This document shows positions 1-8,404 of a DNA stretch of 64,000 nt, piece after piece. The stretch is from NCBI RefSeq assembly GCF_032051575.1, contig NZ_DAMBYD010000008.1, positions 62,001-126,000 on the forward strand, written 5' to 3'. The notes below the pieces were generated by a model that did no database searches, was not told where the DNA came from, and saw only the letters and a program-made list of their open reading frames with translations. A program made the translations under genes and the position numbers. The DNA is from Aminipila sp032051575. Lineage in GTDB: Bacteria; Bacillota; Clostridia; Peptostreptococcales; Anaerovoracaceae. The first letter of the stretch is position 1. Each line of letters opens with the position of its first letter.

Positions 1-537
1 GAATTTATAGATGAAAGTGTTCGTAGAACTGGAAAAATTATTGATAATGTCATGAACTTCTGGAGAGAAAGTGATGATAGTGTTGAAGAAGTAAATTTAT
101 ATGAAAACATTCAAAACATATTGGAACTACAGAATGAGTATATAAAAAAGAAAAGAATTCAAGTTGCTGTGGATTGTGATAAGGCAATCCATATATATAG
201 TAATGGGGAAACCCTGAAACATATACTTATAAATCTTATTTCAAATGCTGTTGATGCCATGGAAAGGCATGGAAGGATATATATAAAGGGTTATATAAGA
301 CAAAGAGAAGTAATAATTGAGTGTCAGGATTCAGGAGCCGGTATAGAGGAGAAGGATTTAGAAAATATTTTTAATCCTTTTTTCACCACAAAAGACCCGG
401 GTAAGGGAACAGGACTGGGATTGTTTATTGTATATTCTGAAGTCGAAAAGTTATCGGGGACCATAGAGGTAAAAAGTTCTATTGGAAATGGGACAACATT
501 TATTATAAGAATACCTGCGGGACGAAAGGAACAATAA
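1..537 (+). CDS. Sensor histidine kinase, C-terminal part (5' end outside window)
   Basis: The frame is open from the first base, so the gene starts upstream of the window; 178 residues are visible. They form the end of the dimerisation helix and a full HATPase_c domain: an N-box (NLISNAVDAM), a G1 box (DSGAGI) and a G2 box (GKGTGLGL). This is the ATP-binding half of a two-component sensor kinase. The sensing domain cannot be seen, so the signal is unknown. The stop codon overlaps the ATG of the next gene by one base, which indicates a translationally coupled kinase-regulator pair. The kinase presumably phosphorylates the NtrC-type activator that follows. Confidence 0.92.
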   Translation, partial: EFIDESVRRTGKIIDNVMNFWRESDDSVEEVNLYENIQNILELQNEYIKKKRIQVAVDCDKAIHIYSNGETLKHILINLISNAVDAMERHGRIYIKGYIRQREVIIECQDSGAGIEEKDLENIFNPFFTTKDPGKGTGLGLFIVYSEVEKLSGTIEVKSSIGNGTTFIIRIPAGRKEQ

Positions 538-1916
538 TGGAAGTTAATAATAATTTGTTTAAAATATTAATAGTAGATGATGAAGAGGATTATAGAGAAA
601 CTTCAAAAATGCTGCTTGAAGAATTTGGTTACAGAGTAGAAACGGCAGCTTCTGGAGCTGAGGCACTAAAAATAATGGAGATTGAATATTACCCTCTCAT
701 TATTACGGATATTAGAATGGGTGGACTTAACGGAATAGAATTTTTACAGAAAGTTAAAAGTATCTATAACCAGAATGTAGAAGTAATCATGGTAACAGGA
801 TATGGTAGTGTTGAAACTGCCGTACAAACTATGAAAATGGGAGCATTTGGTTATTTTATTAAAAGTCATAATCCAGAAGAGTTAATTTTGGAGATAGAAA
901 AAGCTAAAGATGTAATTGATTTAAAAAGATTAAACAACTTACATAAAGAAAGTAGAGAACAAAACTATTTAGTAAATAGTAAAAATATAAAAATGCAGAA
1001 AGTTTGGAATCTGGTAGAAAAAGTAGCTGAGTCAAATGCAAATATTCTCATAACAGGGGAGTCGGGTGTGGGTAAAGAGATCATTGCCAATAAGATTCAT
1101 ACCGCAAGCTCAAGAAGGAATAAGCCTTTTGTCCCTATTAATTGTCAGCATTATCCGGATAAATTAATTGAATCAGAATTATTTGGGCATGAAAAAGGAG
1201 CGTTCACAGGGGCTGTTGCAAGACGTCTTGGGAAACTGGAGGAAACCAACGGGGGAACGATATTTCTTGATGAAATTGGAGAGATGGATTTAGGGACTCA
1301 GGTGAAGCTTTTACGTGTGTTAGAGAACCATGTAATTGAGAGGATCGGCTCAAACCGTTTAATTACAGTAGATTTCAGGCTAGTCTCAGCCACTAATAGA
1401 GATATTTATGCAGCGGTTGAAGAGGGACTGTTTAGAAAAGATTTCTTATATCGAATAAATACTATTGAAATTGATGTACCTCCACTTAGGGAAAGACCTG
1501 AAGATATTGAAGATTTAATAGACTTTTTCATAGCAAAGTTTGCAAAACAGACGGGGAAAAAAATTATTGGCATTGAGCCAGAATCAAAGGCCATATTAAT
1601 GAAATATAAATATCCTGGAAACGTACGAGAACTTAAAAATATTATAGAAAGAATGATTATTCTTTCTAATGAAGGAATACTGACTCTTGATAATAAGAAA
1701 GCTTATGGCATAAATACAATACAATATGCGCAGGAGGTTTCCCATGCGGTGACGAGTTTATCTTATAAGGAGGCAAAACAGGAGTTTGAAAAGCAATATA
1801 TAACAGGCATGATAGCTGCATGCGATGGAAATATTACACATGCTGCTGAAAGAATGGGGATGAGCAGAAGGCAACTTTTTAATAAAATTGCAGAGTATGG
1901 TATAAAAAACAGCTAA
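537..1916 (+). CDS. Sigma-54-dependent response regulator, NtrC type
   Basis: The 459-residue protein has three domains in the NtrC order. The receiver has phospho-acceptor Asp58 (ITDIRM), Lys109 and an acidic pocket at DDEED. The AAA+ domain has Walker A GESGVGKE near residues 174-181 and the sigma-54 contact loop GAFTGA at 221-226. The C-terminus carries a Fis-type helix-turn-helix (HAAERMGMSRRQLFNKI). Phosphorylation by the upstream kinase should let it remodel RNA polymerase carrying sigma-54. I looked for a GG-N10-GC (-24/-12) promoter in front of cfa and found none, so its target lies elsewhere or upstream of the window. Confidence 0.95.
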   Translation: MEVNNNLFKILIVDDEEDYRETSKMLLEEFGYRVETAASGAEALKIMEIEYYPLIITDIRMGGLNGIEFLQKVKSIYNQNVEVIMVTGYGSVETAVQTMKMGAFGYFIKSHNPEELILEIEKAKDVIDLKRLNNLHKESREQNYLVNSKNIKMQKVWNLVEKVAESNANILITGESGVGKEIIANKIHTASSRRNKPFVPINCQHYPDKLIESELFGHEKGAFTGAVARRLGKLEETNGGTIFLDEIGEMDLGTQVKLLRVLENHVIERIGSNRLITVDFRLVSATNRDIYAAVEEGLFRKDFLYRINTIEIDVPPLRERPEDIEDLIDFFIAKFAKQTGKKIIGIEPESKAILMKYKYPGNVRELKNIIERMIILSNEGILTLDNKKAYGINTIQYAQEVSHAVTSLSYKEAKQEFEKQYITGMIAACDGNITHAAERMGMSRRQLFNKIAEYGIKNS

Positions 1917-1923
1917 TTATTTG

Positions 1924-1947
1924 TTTTTACCAATAAAATGGTAAAAA
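1924..1947 (+). terminator. Weak A+T-rich hairpin after the two-component pair
   Basis: A 9-bp perfect inverted repeat (TTTTTACCA / TGGTAAAAA) with a 6-nt loop lies just past the regulator's stop codon. Only four of its pairs are G-C or near them, so it may be a weak bidirectional terminator or an operator. The rest of the gap up to cfa shows no further clear signal. Confidence 0.35.
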
Positions 1948-2093
1948 ACGCAACTGGGGTGGATTAATTAAATTGAAAGTATTAAAATATAAAAGATGGA
2001 TAAAACTAAATTAATTATTGTTTAATTGATAGAACCTGACCAAATGTAGTTTGTACAGAGCAAGGCCAGATTATTAAAGGGAGGAAATCTATT

Positions 2094-3260
2094 ATGAAAA
2101 AGAAACAGGAGTTACTGATTGACTTTATTAGTCAGTTTGATGAGCATCCATTCACCGTTGAAGTGGGGGGAGAAAAACATCTGATAGGCAAAGGAGAATC
2201 AACTTTTACAGTAAAAGTAAATAAGCCTATAGATATAAAAGAGCTGACTATAAGCACCTCTATTGCATTGGGTGAAGCCTACATGAGAGGTGACATTGAA
2301 ATTGAAGGAGACTTGTATACTGCACTAAATAATTTCCTTGGTCAGCTAGGAAAATTCTCTACAGATACTAAGGCCTTAAAAAAACTAATGCTTACATCAA
2401 AAGGAAAAAAGAATCAAAAGAAAGAAGTTTCCGCACATTATGACATCGGTAATGACTTCTATGAATTGTGGCTGGATGAGTCCATGAGCTATTCGTGTGG
2501 TTATTTTAAAAAGAAGAGAGATACACTTTATGAAGCTCAGATGAATAAAATTCATCACATTTTAGATAAACTGAGCTTGAAAGAGGGTATGCACTTATTA
2601 GATATTGGCTGCGGCTGGGGCCAGCTGCTGATTGAAGCAGCTAAAAAATATAAGATTAAAGGCTTAGGAATCACATTAAGCGAGGAACAATATAAAAAGT
2701 TTAACGAAAGAATAAAAGAAGAGGATTTGGAAGAATACCTGACAGTAGAAATTATGGATTATCGTGATTTGCCAAAGCTAAAAACTTCTTTTGACAGGAT
2801 AGTAAGTGTAGGGATGATAGAACATGTGGGCAGAGATAATTACAATCTGTTTATGTCCAGTGTAGATAAAGTGCTAAAGCCTTCTGGCTTATTTTTATTG
2901 CATTATATAAGCGGTATGAAGGAACATCCGGGTGATGCGTGGATGAGAAAATATATATTTCCAGGAGGAATGTTACCAAGCTTGAGAGAAATTATAAACT
3001 TATGTGCAGATTACAATTTCTGTATACTTGATGTAGAGAGCTTAAGGAGACATTATACAGAAACTTTACTACGATGGGATAAGAATTTTAATGATCATAG
3101 AGCAGAAATTGAAGAGAAAATGGGGATAGAATTTACGCGGATGTGGGACTTATACCTTTGTGCCTGTGCAGCTACGTTTAATAGAGGCGTGATAGGATTA
3201 CATCAGATTTTAATTTCCAAAGGTGTAAATAACGAACTTCCTATGACTAGATGGTATTAA
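2094..3260 (+). CDS. cfa: Cyclopropane-fatty-acyl-phospholipid synthase
   Basis: The enzyme transfers a methylene group from S-adenosylmethionine to cis double bonds of membrane phospholipid acyl chains, giving cyclopropane fatty acids. The 388-residue product has the usual family length, with an N-terminal lipid-binding region and a Rossmann methyltransferase domain whose SAM motif is LDIGCGWGQ. Conserved blocks YSCGYF and IEHVGRDNYNLF follow the family pattern. The ATG is preceded by GGGAGGAAA at a good distance. The gene appears to be transcribed alone. Such enzymes usually act on entry into stationary phase or under acid stress; regulation is not visible here. Confidence 0.95.
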   Translation: MKKKQELLIDFISQFDEHPFTVEVGGEKHLIGKGESTFTVKVNKPIDIKELTISTSIALGEAYMRGDIEIEGDLYTALNNFLGQLGKFSTDTKALKKLMLTSKGKKNQKKEVSAHYDIGNDFYELWLDESMSYSCGYFKKKRDTLYEAQMNKIHHILDKLSLKEGMHLLDIGCGWGQLLIEAAKKYKIKGLGITLSEEQYKKFNERIKEEDLEEYLTVEIMDYRDLPKLKTSFDRIVSVGMIEHVGRDNYNLFMSSVDKVLKPSGLFLLHYISGMKEHPGDAWMRKYIFPGGMLPSLREIINLCADYNFCILDVESLRRHYTETLLRWDKNFNDHRAEIEEKMGIEFTRMWDLYLCACAATFNRGVIGLHQILISKGVNNELPMTRWY

Positions 3261-3357
3261 AAACTGTGTGTGCCTGCTACATTTTTTTCATGGATAAAAT
3301 AGGATATTGGTGATAGTATTAATAGTAATCGGATTAAAAAGGAGAAAGATAATATTT

Positions 3358-4122
3358 ATGAATATTTTAGTTGCCAATGATGATGGGATAAAAGCAAAAG
3401 GCATTTTTGAACTTGTAAAAGCTCTATCTACAGCCGCAGATGTTTATGTGTGTGCACCCCATGTAGAGAGAAGTGCGGCAGGCCACAGTATTACAGTAAG
3501 ACAAGGACTTGAGGCAAAAGAAGTTTCCTATGAAAATGCTAAGCTTGCCCTTGAAATAAATGGAACTCCAGCAGATTGCGTAAAATTAGGTGTTTTGATT
3601 TTGCAGGAAAGGGGTATAAAAATAGATATGGTTTTTTCCGGAATAAACCACGGAGGAAATCTGGGTACGGATACCCATTATTCAGGTACGGTCTCAGCAG
3701 CTATTGAAGGCTGTATTTGTGGAATTCCATCAGTTGCTGTCTCTGTAGAGGGCCATAGACCAAAGCACTTTGAAGTGGCTGCAGAACTGGCTGTACAAAC
3801 ATTGCAGAAGTCGGTTGGAAGACTTGATGGAAAAACGGTATTAAATATAAATTTGCCCGATGTCTCCAGGCATGAACTTAAAGGGGTAAAAATTACAACT
3901 TTAGGGCCTAGAGAATATGATGGGTGGTTTCAGAACAAGCCGGCTGAAGACAGCGGAGAGCCCCAATATTGGTATAGCGGCAAGCCCGTGGTATATGATA
4001 ATCTGCCGGAACATTATGATGTAATAGCTGTACAGGATGGATTTGCCTCAATTACTCCACTGCATTATGATTTTACAAATTATGAGCTAGTTGATGAAGT
4101 AAAAAGCTGGGGTATAGAATGA
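3358..4122 (+). CDS. surE: 5'/3'-nucleotidase SurE
   Basis: SurE is a metal-dependent phosphatase that dephosphorylates nucleoside monophosphates, usually 5'- and 3'-nucleotides. I chose the ATG at 3358 (MNILVANDDGI) because the family motif NDDG, which binds metal, starts at once, and AAGGAG lies at 3339-3344; a longer reading from 3307 only adds unconserved residues. The 254-residue protein shows the family blocks ERSAAGHSIT, NGTPADCV, GINHGGNLGTD and YSGTVSAAIEG. The following DUF2156 gene begins 19 bases later, so the two are probably co-transcribed. Confidence 0.95.
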   Translation: MNILVANDDGIKAKGIFELVKALSTAADVYVCAPHVERSAAGHSITVRQGLEAKEVSYENAKLALEINGTPADCVKLGVLILQERGIKIDMVFSGINHGGNLGTDTHYSGTVSAAIEGCICGIPSVAVSVEGHRPKHFEVAAELAVQTLQKSVGRLDGKTVLNINLPDVSRHELKGVKITTLGPREYDGWFQNKPAEDSGEPQYWYSGKPVVYDNLPEHYDVIAVQDGFASITPLHYDFTNYELVDEVKSWGIE

Positions 4123-4141
4123 TAAAAGGAAAGAGTAGTAA

Positions 4142-5074
4142 ATGAGTATATTTAAAAATGAAATAACCATAGAAAGCAGGGAGGTTTTAGACGAATATTT
4201 ATCTGCGTTTGAATATAGGACTTCAGGTTTGTCTTTCTCTTCGCTATATATGTGGAGAGATCAGAATGAATTTTCATGGGAAATTATAGGAGATTACCTT
4301 GTAATAGCAGGGTTGAGCCATTTAGAAATAGAGAAGCATGAATATTTTTTATTTCCGCCGTTGACTAAGACTGGTGTTTATAATCCAGAGAGCCTTAGGG
4401 AAACTTTATATATTGCCAGACAAAGGTTTAAAGAAAAGGACTCTAGCTTTACAATCAGGTTACTGCCAGTACATATGAAAAAGATAGTTGAGGAGGCTTT
4501 CCCAGGTGATGTTGAATTTATTTCGGATAGACCTAATTATGACTATTTATATTTAAAACAGGATTTGATTGATTTAAAGGGCAGGACATATCATGCAAAG
4601 AAAAATCACTTAAACTACTTTCTAAACAATTACAACTATAAGTATGTCAGCCTGACACCTGATATGTTAGATACTGTAATGGTATTTCTAGAAGAGTTTA
4701 ATGCACGGAAAAACATAGAGCCCCATGAAATGAAATGGCTCCTTATGGAGACTGATGCTATGCGTGATGTGGTGACAAATCTTGATAAGCTTAATTATAT
4801 TGCGGGAGCCATTGTAATAGATGGTAAAGTGGAAGCCTTTAGTATAGGCGGCAGATTAGGAGAAAACACTGTTACAGTACATGTGGAAAAGGCAAATAGC
4901 AATATCAGAGGACTATATCCAGCTATAAATAACGAATTTTGTAAACATTTAGATGAATCCATAAATTATGTGAACCGTGAAGAGGATATGGGGATAACTA
5001 ACTTGCGAAAGGCAAAACTTTCATATAAGCCGATTGAATTAGTAGAAAAGTATATCGTCAAATTCACAAAGTAA
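4142..5074 (+). CDS. DUF2156 protein, phosphatidylglycerol lysyltransferase C-terminal-like
   Basis: The 310-residue protein resembles the GNAT-like double-acyltransferase fold found at the C-terminus of MprF-type lipid aminoacyltransferases, but it lacks membrane segments. Family-like blocks are SGLSFSSLYMWR near the N-terminus, FLNNYNYKYVSL in the middle, and AFSIGGRLGENTVTVHVEKAN followed by YPAINNEFCKHL. Stand-alone soluble forms like this are common in Clostridia and their substrate is not established. It follows surE closely and is followed by a terminator-like hairpin. Family assignment is fairly safe; biochemical function is not. Confidence 0.8.
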   Translation: MSIFKNEITIESREVLDEYLSAFEYRTSGLSFSSLYMWRDQNEFSWEIIGDYLVIAGLSHLEIEKHEYFLFPPLTKTGVYNPESLRETLYIARQRFKEKDSSFTIRLLPVHMKKIVEEAFPGDVEFISDRPNYDYLYLKQDLIDLKGRTYHAKKNHLNYFLNNYNYKYVSLTPDMLDTVMVFLEEFNARKNIEPHEMKWLLMETDAMRDVVTNLDKLNYIAGAIVIDGKVEAFSIGGRLGENTVTVHVEKANSNIRGLYPAINNEFCKHLDESINYVNREEDMGITNLRKAKLSYKPIELVEKYIVKFTK

Positions 5075-5096
5075 ATTAAATTTTTTATTTTAGAAA

Positions 5097-5120
5097 AGCT
5101 CCCGGAAGAGGAGTTTTTTT
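5097..5120 (+). terminator. Terminator of the surE-DUF2156 unit
   Basis: A short hairpin (AGCTCC, loop, GGAGTT) is followed directly by a run of seven T. The stem is only six pairs with one G-U, so it is a modest intrinsic terminator. Confidence 0.55.
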
Positions 5121-5166
5121 GTAGAAATTTTTTGTTAATAAAGTAACAAAATGGACCTAAGATATA

Positions 5167-5195
5167 TTGACAAGAAGATAAACAAGGATTAGAAT
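5167..5195 (+). promoter_or_regulatory. Promoter candidate, thiolase gene (distal)
   Basis: TTGACA (5167-5172) and TAGAAT (5190-5195) are separated by 17 nt, a near-consensus sigma-A promoter about 235 nt upstream of the thiolase ATG. Confidence 0.55.
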
Positions 5196-5251
5196 GTAAT
5201 ATATATTGTGAAATATATAACGAATATATAAGATTTTGTCTTGCAAGTGTA

Positions 5252-5279
5252 TTGCATTTAGTAGAAATTGTGATATGAT
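5252..5279 (+). promoter_or_regulatory. Promoter candidate, thiolase gene (proximal)
   Basis: TTGCAT and TATGAT with a 16-nt spacer lie closer to the gene. It is weaker than the distal match; a second start site is possible. Confidence 0.35.
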
Positions 5280-5431
5280 ATAATATAATGAGGGCAATAT
5301 GTTATATTTGTCCATCAAACTAACTAGGTTAATTATGTTATGTTAATTTTTAAGAAAATACTCTTAAATTAAATTCATAATTTATTTATAACACATTTTA
5401 TTTGCAAGTGGTTTTAAGGAGGACTAAAAAC

Positions 5432-6610
5432 ATGAGAGAAGTAGTAATTGTAAGTGCAGCTAGAACACCTCTTGGCAGCTTTGGAGGAGCTTTAAAGGAT
5501 ATTCCTACAAGAACTCTTGGCGCTATCGCAGTTAAAAGCGCTATCGAAAGAGCTGGAATCAAGCCTGAACAGGTTGACGAAGTTGTTATGGGTTGTGTAT
5601 TACAGGGTGGCCTTGGACAGAACGTAGCAAGACAGATTTGTCTTGATGCAGGACTTCCTAAAGAAGTTCCAGCAATGACTATAAATAAAGTATGCGGTTC
5701 AGGACTTAGAGCTGTATCTTTAGCAGCACAGCTTATTAAAGCGGGAGATGCTGATATCGTTGTTGCAGGTGGTGCAGAAAACATGTCAAAGACAGCTTAT
5801 GCTATGCCAGCAGCTAGATATGGTGCTAGAATGAATAACACTCAGTTGATTGATATGATGGTAAACGATGGTCTTACTGACGCATTTAATAATTACCACA
5901 TGGGTATCACTGCTGAAAATATTGCTGAACAGTGGGGCATTACAAGAGAAGAATTAGATGAATTCTCAGTAACTTCACAGAACAGAGCAGAAGCAGCAAT
6001 CAAGGCTGGTAAGTTCAAAGATGAAATCGTTCCAGTAGAAATCCCTCAGAGAAAAGGCGATCCAATCGTATTTGATACTGATGAATTCCCTAAATTCGGG
6101 ACAACTATTGATAAAGTTGCAAAATTAAAGCCTGCATTCAAGAAAGATGGCGTTGTTACAGCAGCTAATGCTTCAGGTATCAATGATGCTGGCGCAGCAG
6201 TAGTAGTTATGTCAAAGGAAAAGGCTGACGAATTAGGACTTAAGCCTCTTTGCACAATTAAGTCATACGCTTCAGCTGGTGTTGATCCAACTATCATGGG
6301 TATTGGACCAGTTCCTTCATCAAAGAAAGCTCTTGAAAAGGCTGGATTAACAATTGATCAGATTGATTTAGTAGAAGCTAACGAAGCTTTTGCTGCTCAG
6401 TCATTAGCAGTTAGAAAGGATCTTGGACTTGATCCTGAAAAGACAAACGTAAACGGTGGAGCTATTGCAATTGGTCACCCAATCGGAGCTTCCGGAACAA
6501 GAATCCTTATCTCACTTATCTTTGAAATGATGAAGAGAGACGCTAAGACAGGTCTTGCTACACTTTGTATCGGTGGTGGACAGGGAACTGCGCTTATCGT
6601 TGAAAGATAG
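5432..6610 (+). CDS. thl: Acetyl-CoA C-acetyltransferase (thiolase)
   Basis: Thiolase condenses two acetyl-CoA to acetoacetyl-CoA, or runs in reverse, at the entry to butyrate-type fermentation or fatty acid degradation. The ATG at 5432 (MREVVIVSAARTPLG) has a full AAGGAGG at 5416-5422. The 392-residue protein has the nucleophile Cys88 (NKVCGSG), the His of GHPIGASG near 349 and the second active-site Cys near 379 (CIGGGQG). It stands alone, without the crotonase, hydroxybutyryl-CoA dehydrogenase and butyryl-CoA dehydrogenase genes often nearby in Clostridia. A strong terminator follows and codon use looks selected for high expression. Confidence 0.97.
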   Translation: MREVVIVSAARTPLGSFGGALKDIPTRTLGAIAVKSAIERAGIKPEQVDEVVMGCVLQGGLGQNVARQICLDAGLPKEVPAMTINKVCGSGLRAVSLAAQLIKAGDADIVVAGGAENMSKTAYAMPAARYGARMNNTQLIDMMVNDGLTDAFNNYHMGITAENIAEQWGITREELDEFSVTSQNRAEAAIKAGKFKDEIVPVEIPQRKGDPIVFDTDEFPKFGTTIDKVAKLKPAFKKDGVVTAANASGINDAGAAVVVMSKEKADELGLKPLCTIKSYASAGVDPTIMGIGPVPSSKKALEKAGLTIDQIDLVEANEAFAAQSLAVRKDLGLDPEKTNVNGGAIAIGHPIGASGTRILISLIFEMMKRDAKTGLATLCIGGGQGTALIVER

Positions 6611-6640
6611 TCTCAATTACATAAATGTGTAATTAAAAAA

Positions 6641-6670
6641 TTGGCGGTTGGTTTTCCAACCGTCTTTTTT
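6641..6670 (+). terminator. Terminator of the thiolase gene
   Basis: A 7-bp stem CGGTTGG / CCAACCG with a TTTT loop is followed by TCTTTTTT. It is a clear intrinsic terminator. A second weak hairpin, AATTACA / TGTAATT, precedes it near 6616-6634. Confidence 0.85.
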
Positions 6671-6675
6671 AGTTA

Positions 6676-6704
6676 TTGACAAGAGTATAAACTTATGCTA
6701 CTAT
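6676..6704 (+). promoter_or_regulatory. Promoter of the amino acid ABC importer
   Basis: TTGACA (6676-6681), a 17-nt spacer and TACTAT (6699-6704) form a strong sigma-A promoter. The transcript would begin near 6711 with a leader of about 90 nt. Confidence 0.75.
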
Positions 6705-6768
6705 TGTCTAGTAATACTTTAGAGAATTAAAGCGTTACTACGAAAAGCAATAACATTAGAAAGAGGAA

Positions 6769-6786
6769 AGCTAAAATGTTTTAGCT
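6769..6786 (+). repeat. Perfect inverted repeat abutting the ribosome binding site of the ABC operon
   Basis: AGCTAAAA (6769-6776), a 2-nt centre and TTTTAGCT (6779-6786) form an 8-bp perfect palindrome that touches the AGGAGGG at 6787. Just upstream, TAGTAA (6709-6714) can pair with TTACTA, enclosing a smaller CTTTA / TAAAG stem. The palindrome may be an operator or a translation-modulating hairpin. Confidence 0.45.
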
Positions 6787-6800
6787 AGGAGGGTGGCATA

Positions 6801-7646
6801 ATGAAAAAAATATTAACTATTTCACTTACAGTAACTTTGGTGGTTGGAATGATTGCGATGGTTGGATGCGGCAAGACAAAGCAGGAAACGGATAAAGATA
6901 ACGCTGAACTGACAGGATGGTCATACATTGAAGATAAGGGAGAACTAGTTATCGGATTAGATGATACTTTCGCACCAATGGGGTTTCGTGATGAATCTGG
7001 AAATTTAGTAGGGTTTGACATTGATCTTGCAAATGCAGTAGGAGAACAACTTGGTGTTAAAGTTACTTTTCAACCGATTGACTGGGACGCTAAGGAGATG
7101 GAATTAACATCAAAAAGAATTGACTGCATTTGGAATGGCATGTCTGTAACGGATGAAAGAATGAAAAAAATGGCTTTGACGGATAAGTATATAAACAACA
7201 GCATTATTATAATGGCCAAAGACAGCTCGGTTAAAGTAGAAAAAGCTGAGGATTTAGCTAAATATAATGTAGGAACACAGGCTGATTCTTCTGCTCTTGA
7301 AGTGTTAAAGTCAAATAAAGCTTATGATACATATGCTGATAAAATTTCTGAATATAAGACTTATGATGAGGCCATTATGGATTTGCAGGCAGGCAGAATT
7401 GACTGCATTGCAGTTGACCAGGTATTAGGTGAATATAAGAATACGAAATTAGACAAGAAGATGGTCGTATGTGACTATGGCTTTGGTGATGATTTCTACG
7501 CTATCGGATGTCGCGCGGAAGATAAGGATGTAGCAGCTAAGATAACAGAGGCTCTTGCGGCTGTAATCAAAAGCGGAAAAGCGGAAGAAATCAGTAATAA
7601 GTGGTTTGGCCGTAATATTGTTATACTTGAGGGATATGATAAATAA
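6801..7646 (+). CDS. Amino acid ABC transporter, substrate-binding lipoprotein
   Basis: This is an extracytoplasmic solute-binding protein (SBP_bac_3 family) that captures a polar amino acid or related small substrate for the membrane permease. It has a lipoprotein signal peptide with the lipobox ending at Cys23 (AMVGC), so the mature protein is lipid-anchored on the cell surface. Family blocks include GELVIGLDDTFAPMGF, GFDIDLANAVGEQLG and YKTYDEAIMDLQAGRIDCI. It is 281 residues, normal for the family. It is the first gene of a three-gene operon. The amino acid cannot be told from sequence; cystine, glutamine or a similar ligand is possible. Confidence 0.93.
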   Translation: MKKILTISLTVTLVVGMIAMVGCGKTKQETDKDNAELTGWSYIEDKGELVIGLDDTFAPMGFRDESGNLVGFDIDLANAVGEQLGVKVTFQPIDWDAKEMELTSKRIDCIWNGMSVTDERMKKMALTDKYINNSIIIMAKDSSVKVEKAEDLAKYNVGTQADSSALEVLKSNKAYDTYADKISEYKTYDEAIMDLQAGRIDCIAVDQVLGEYKNTKLDKKMVVCDYGFGDDFYAIGCRAEDKDVAAKITEALAAVIKSGKAEEISNKWFGRNIVILEGYDK

Positions 7647-7660
7647 GGAGTAATAGTACA

Positions 7661-8404
7661 GTGAATCAGATTTTTTCACAGCTGGCAGAGACTATGAACT
7701 ATGTGGGCGTGCTAATGCCGTCTTTATTAGAGGGAGCTTGGGTAACAGTCAAGCTCTTTACTTTTACATTAGTATTGTCCGTGCCATTCGGACTGCCTAT
7801 TGCGTTAGGCAGTAATAGTAAATTCATGCTTTTCAGATGGATTTCGAAAGTTTATATTTGGATATTCAGAGGGACCCCTCTGATGCTTCAATTATTTTTC
7901 TTCTATTTTTATATACCTATTGCAACGGACTTAAGGCTAGATGCTTTTACAACTGCGGTTATAACCTTTGTACTAAATTATGCTGCGTATTTAGCGGAAA
8001 TCTACAGAGGTGGAATAGAAAGTATTGACAGAGGGCAGTATGAAGCAGCCCAGTCTCTTGGTTTAGATAAAAGACAAACTATGTCTGGCATTATACTGCC
8101 TCAAATTGTAAAAAGAGTATTACCAGCAGTATCCAACGAAGCCATTACCCTGATAAAGGATACGGCATTAGTTTCAGTACTTTCTGTAGCCGAATTATTT
8201 AAAGCATCAAGGGGGGCAGTAAACAGAGATGTAAACGCTACGGCATTTGTCATAGCAGCACTAATTTATTTGATGTTTACCTTTGTATTGACATTATTAT
8301 CAAGTTATCTTGAAAGACGGTATTCAAAGTACGAGGGTAAAGAGGTGTTAGTTAAGAATAAACCAAGGAGGGGTGACAGATGGAATCCGTTATTCTGGAT
8401 ATGA
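7661..8404 (+). CDS. Amino acid ABC transporter, permease
   Basis: The 247-residue integral membrane protein belongs to the HisM/GlnP permease family. It shows about five membrane segments and the cytoplasmic EAA loop (AAQSLGLDKRQTMSGIILPQ) that docks on the ATPase. A GTG start at 7661 is supported by AAGGAG at 7645-7650 with a 10-nt spacer. Its end overlaps the ATPase start by 25 nt, which points to coupled translation. It probably forms a homodimer, since no second permease gene is present. Substrate is inferred only as an amino acid. Confidence 0.93.
   Translation: MNQIFSQLAETMNYVGVLMPSLLEGAWVTVKLFTFTLVLSVPFGLPIALGSNSKFMLFRWISKVYIWIFRGTPLMLQLFFFYFYIPIATDLRLDAFTTAVITFVLNYAAYLAEIYRGGIESIDRGQYEAAQSLGLDKRQTMSGIILPQIVKRVLPAVSNEAITLIKDTALVSVLSVAELFKASRGAVNRDVNATAFVIAALIYLMFTFVLTLLSSYLERRYSKYEGKEVLVKNKPRRGDRWNPLFWI

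Larger units (their letters stand above)
5075..5431 (+). other. Intergenic region before the thiolase gene
   Basis: This 357-nt gap holds a terminator-like hairpin at 5097-5120 and two promoter candidates for the thiolase, at 5167-5195 and 5252-5279. A leader of about 150 nt or more follows. I looked for a Rex (NADH-responsive) palindrome and for known riboswitch cores and saw none. Confidence 0.6.

Noticed and set aside
1917..2093. Sigma-54 promoter for cfa under control of the adjacent NtrC-type regulator
   Set aside because: No GG-N10-GC element fits in this gap.
5200..5431. Rex operator before the thiolase gene
   Set aside because: A+T-rich stretches are present, but no TTGTTAA-x4-TTAACAA-like palindrome.
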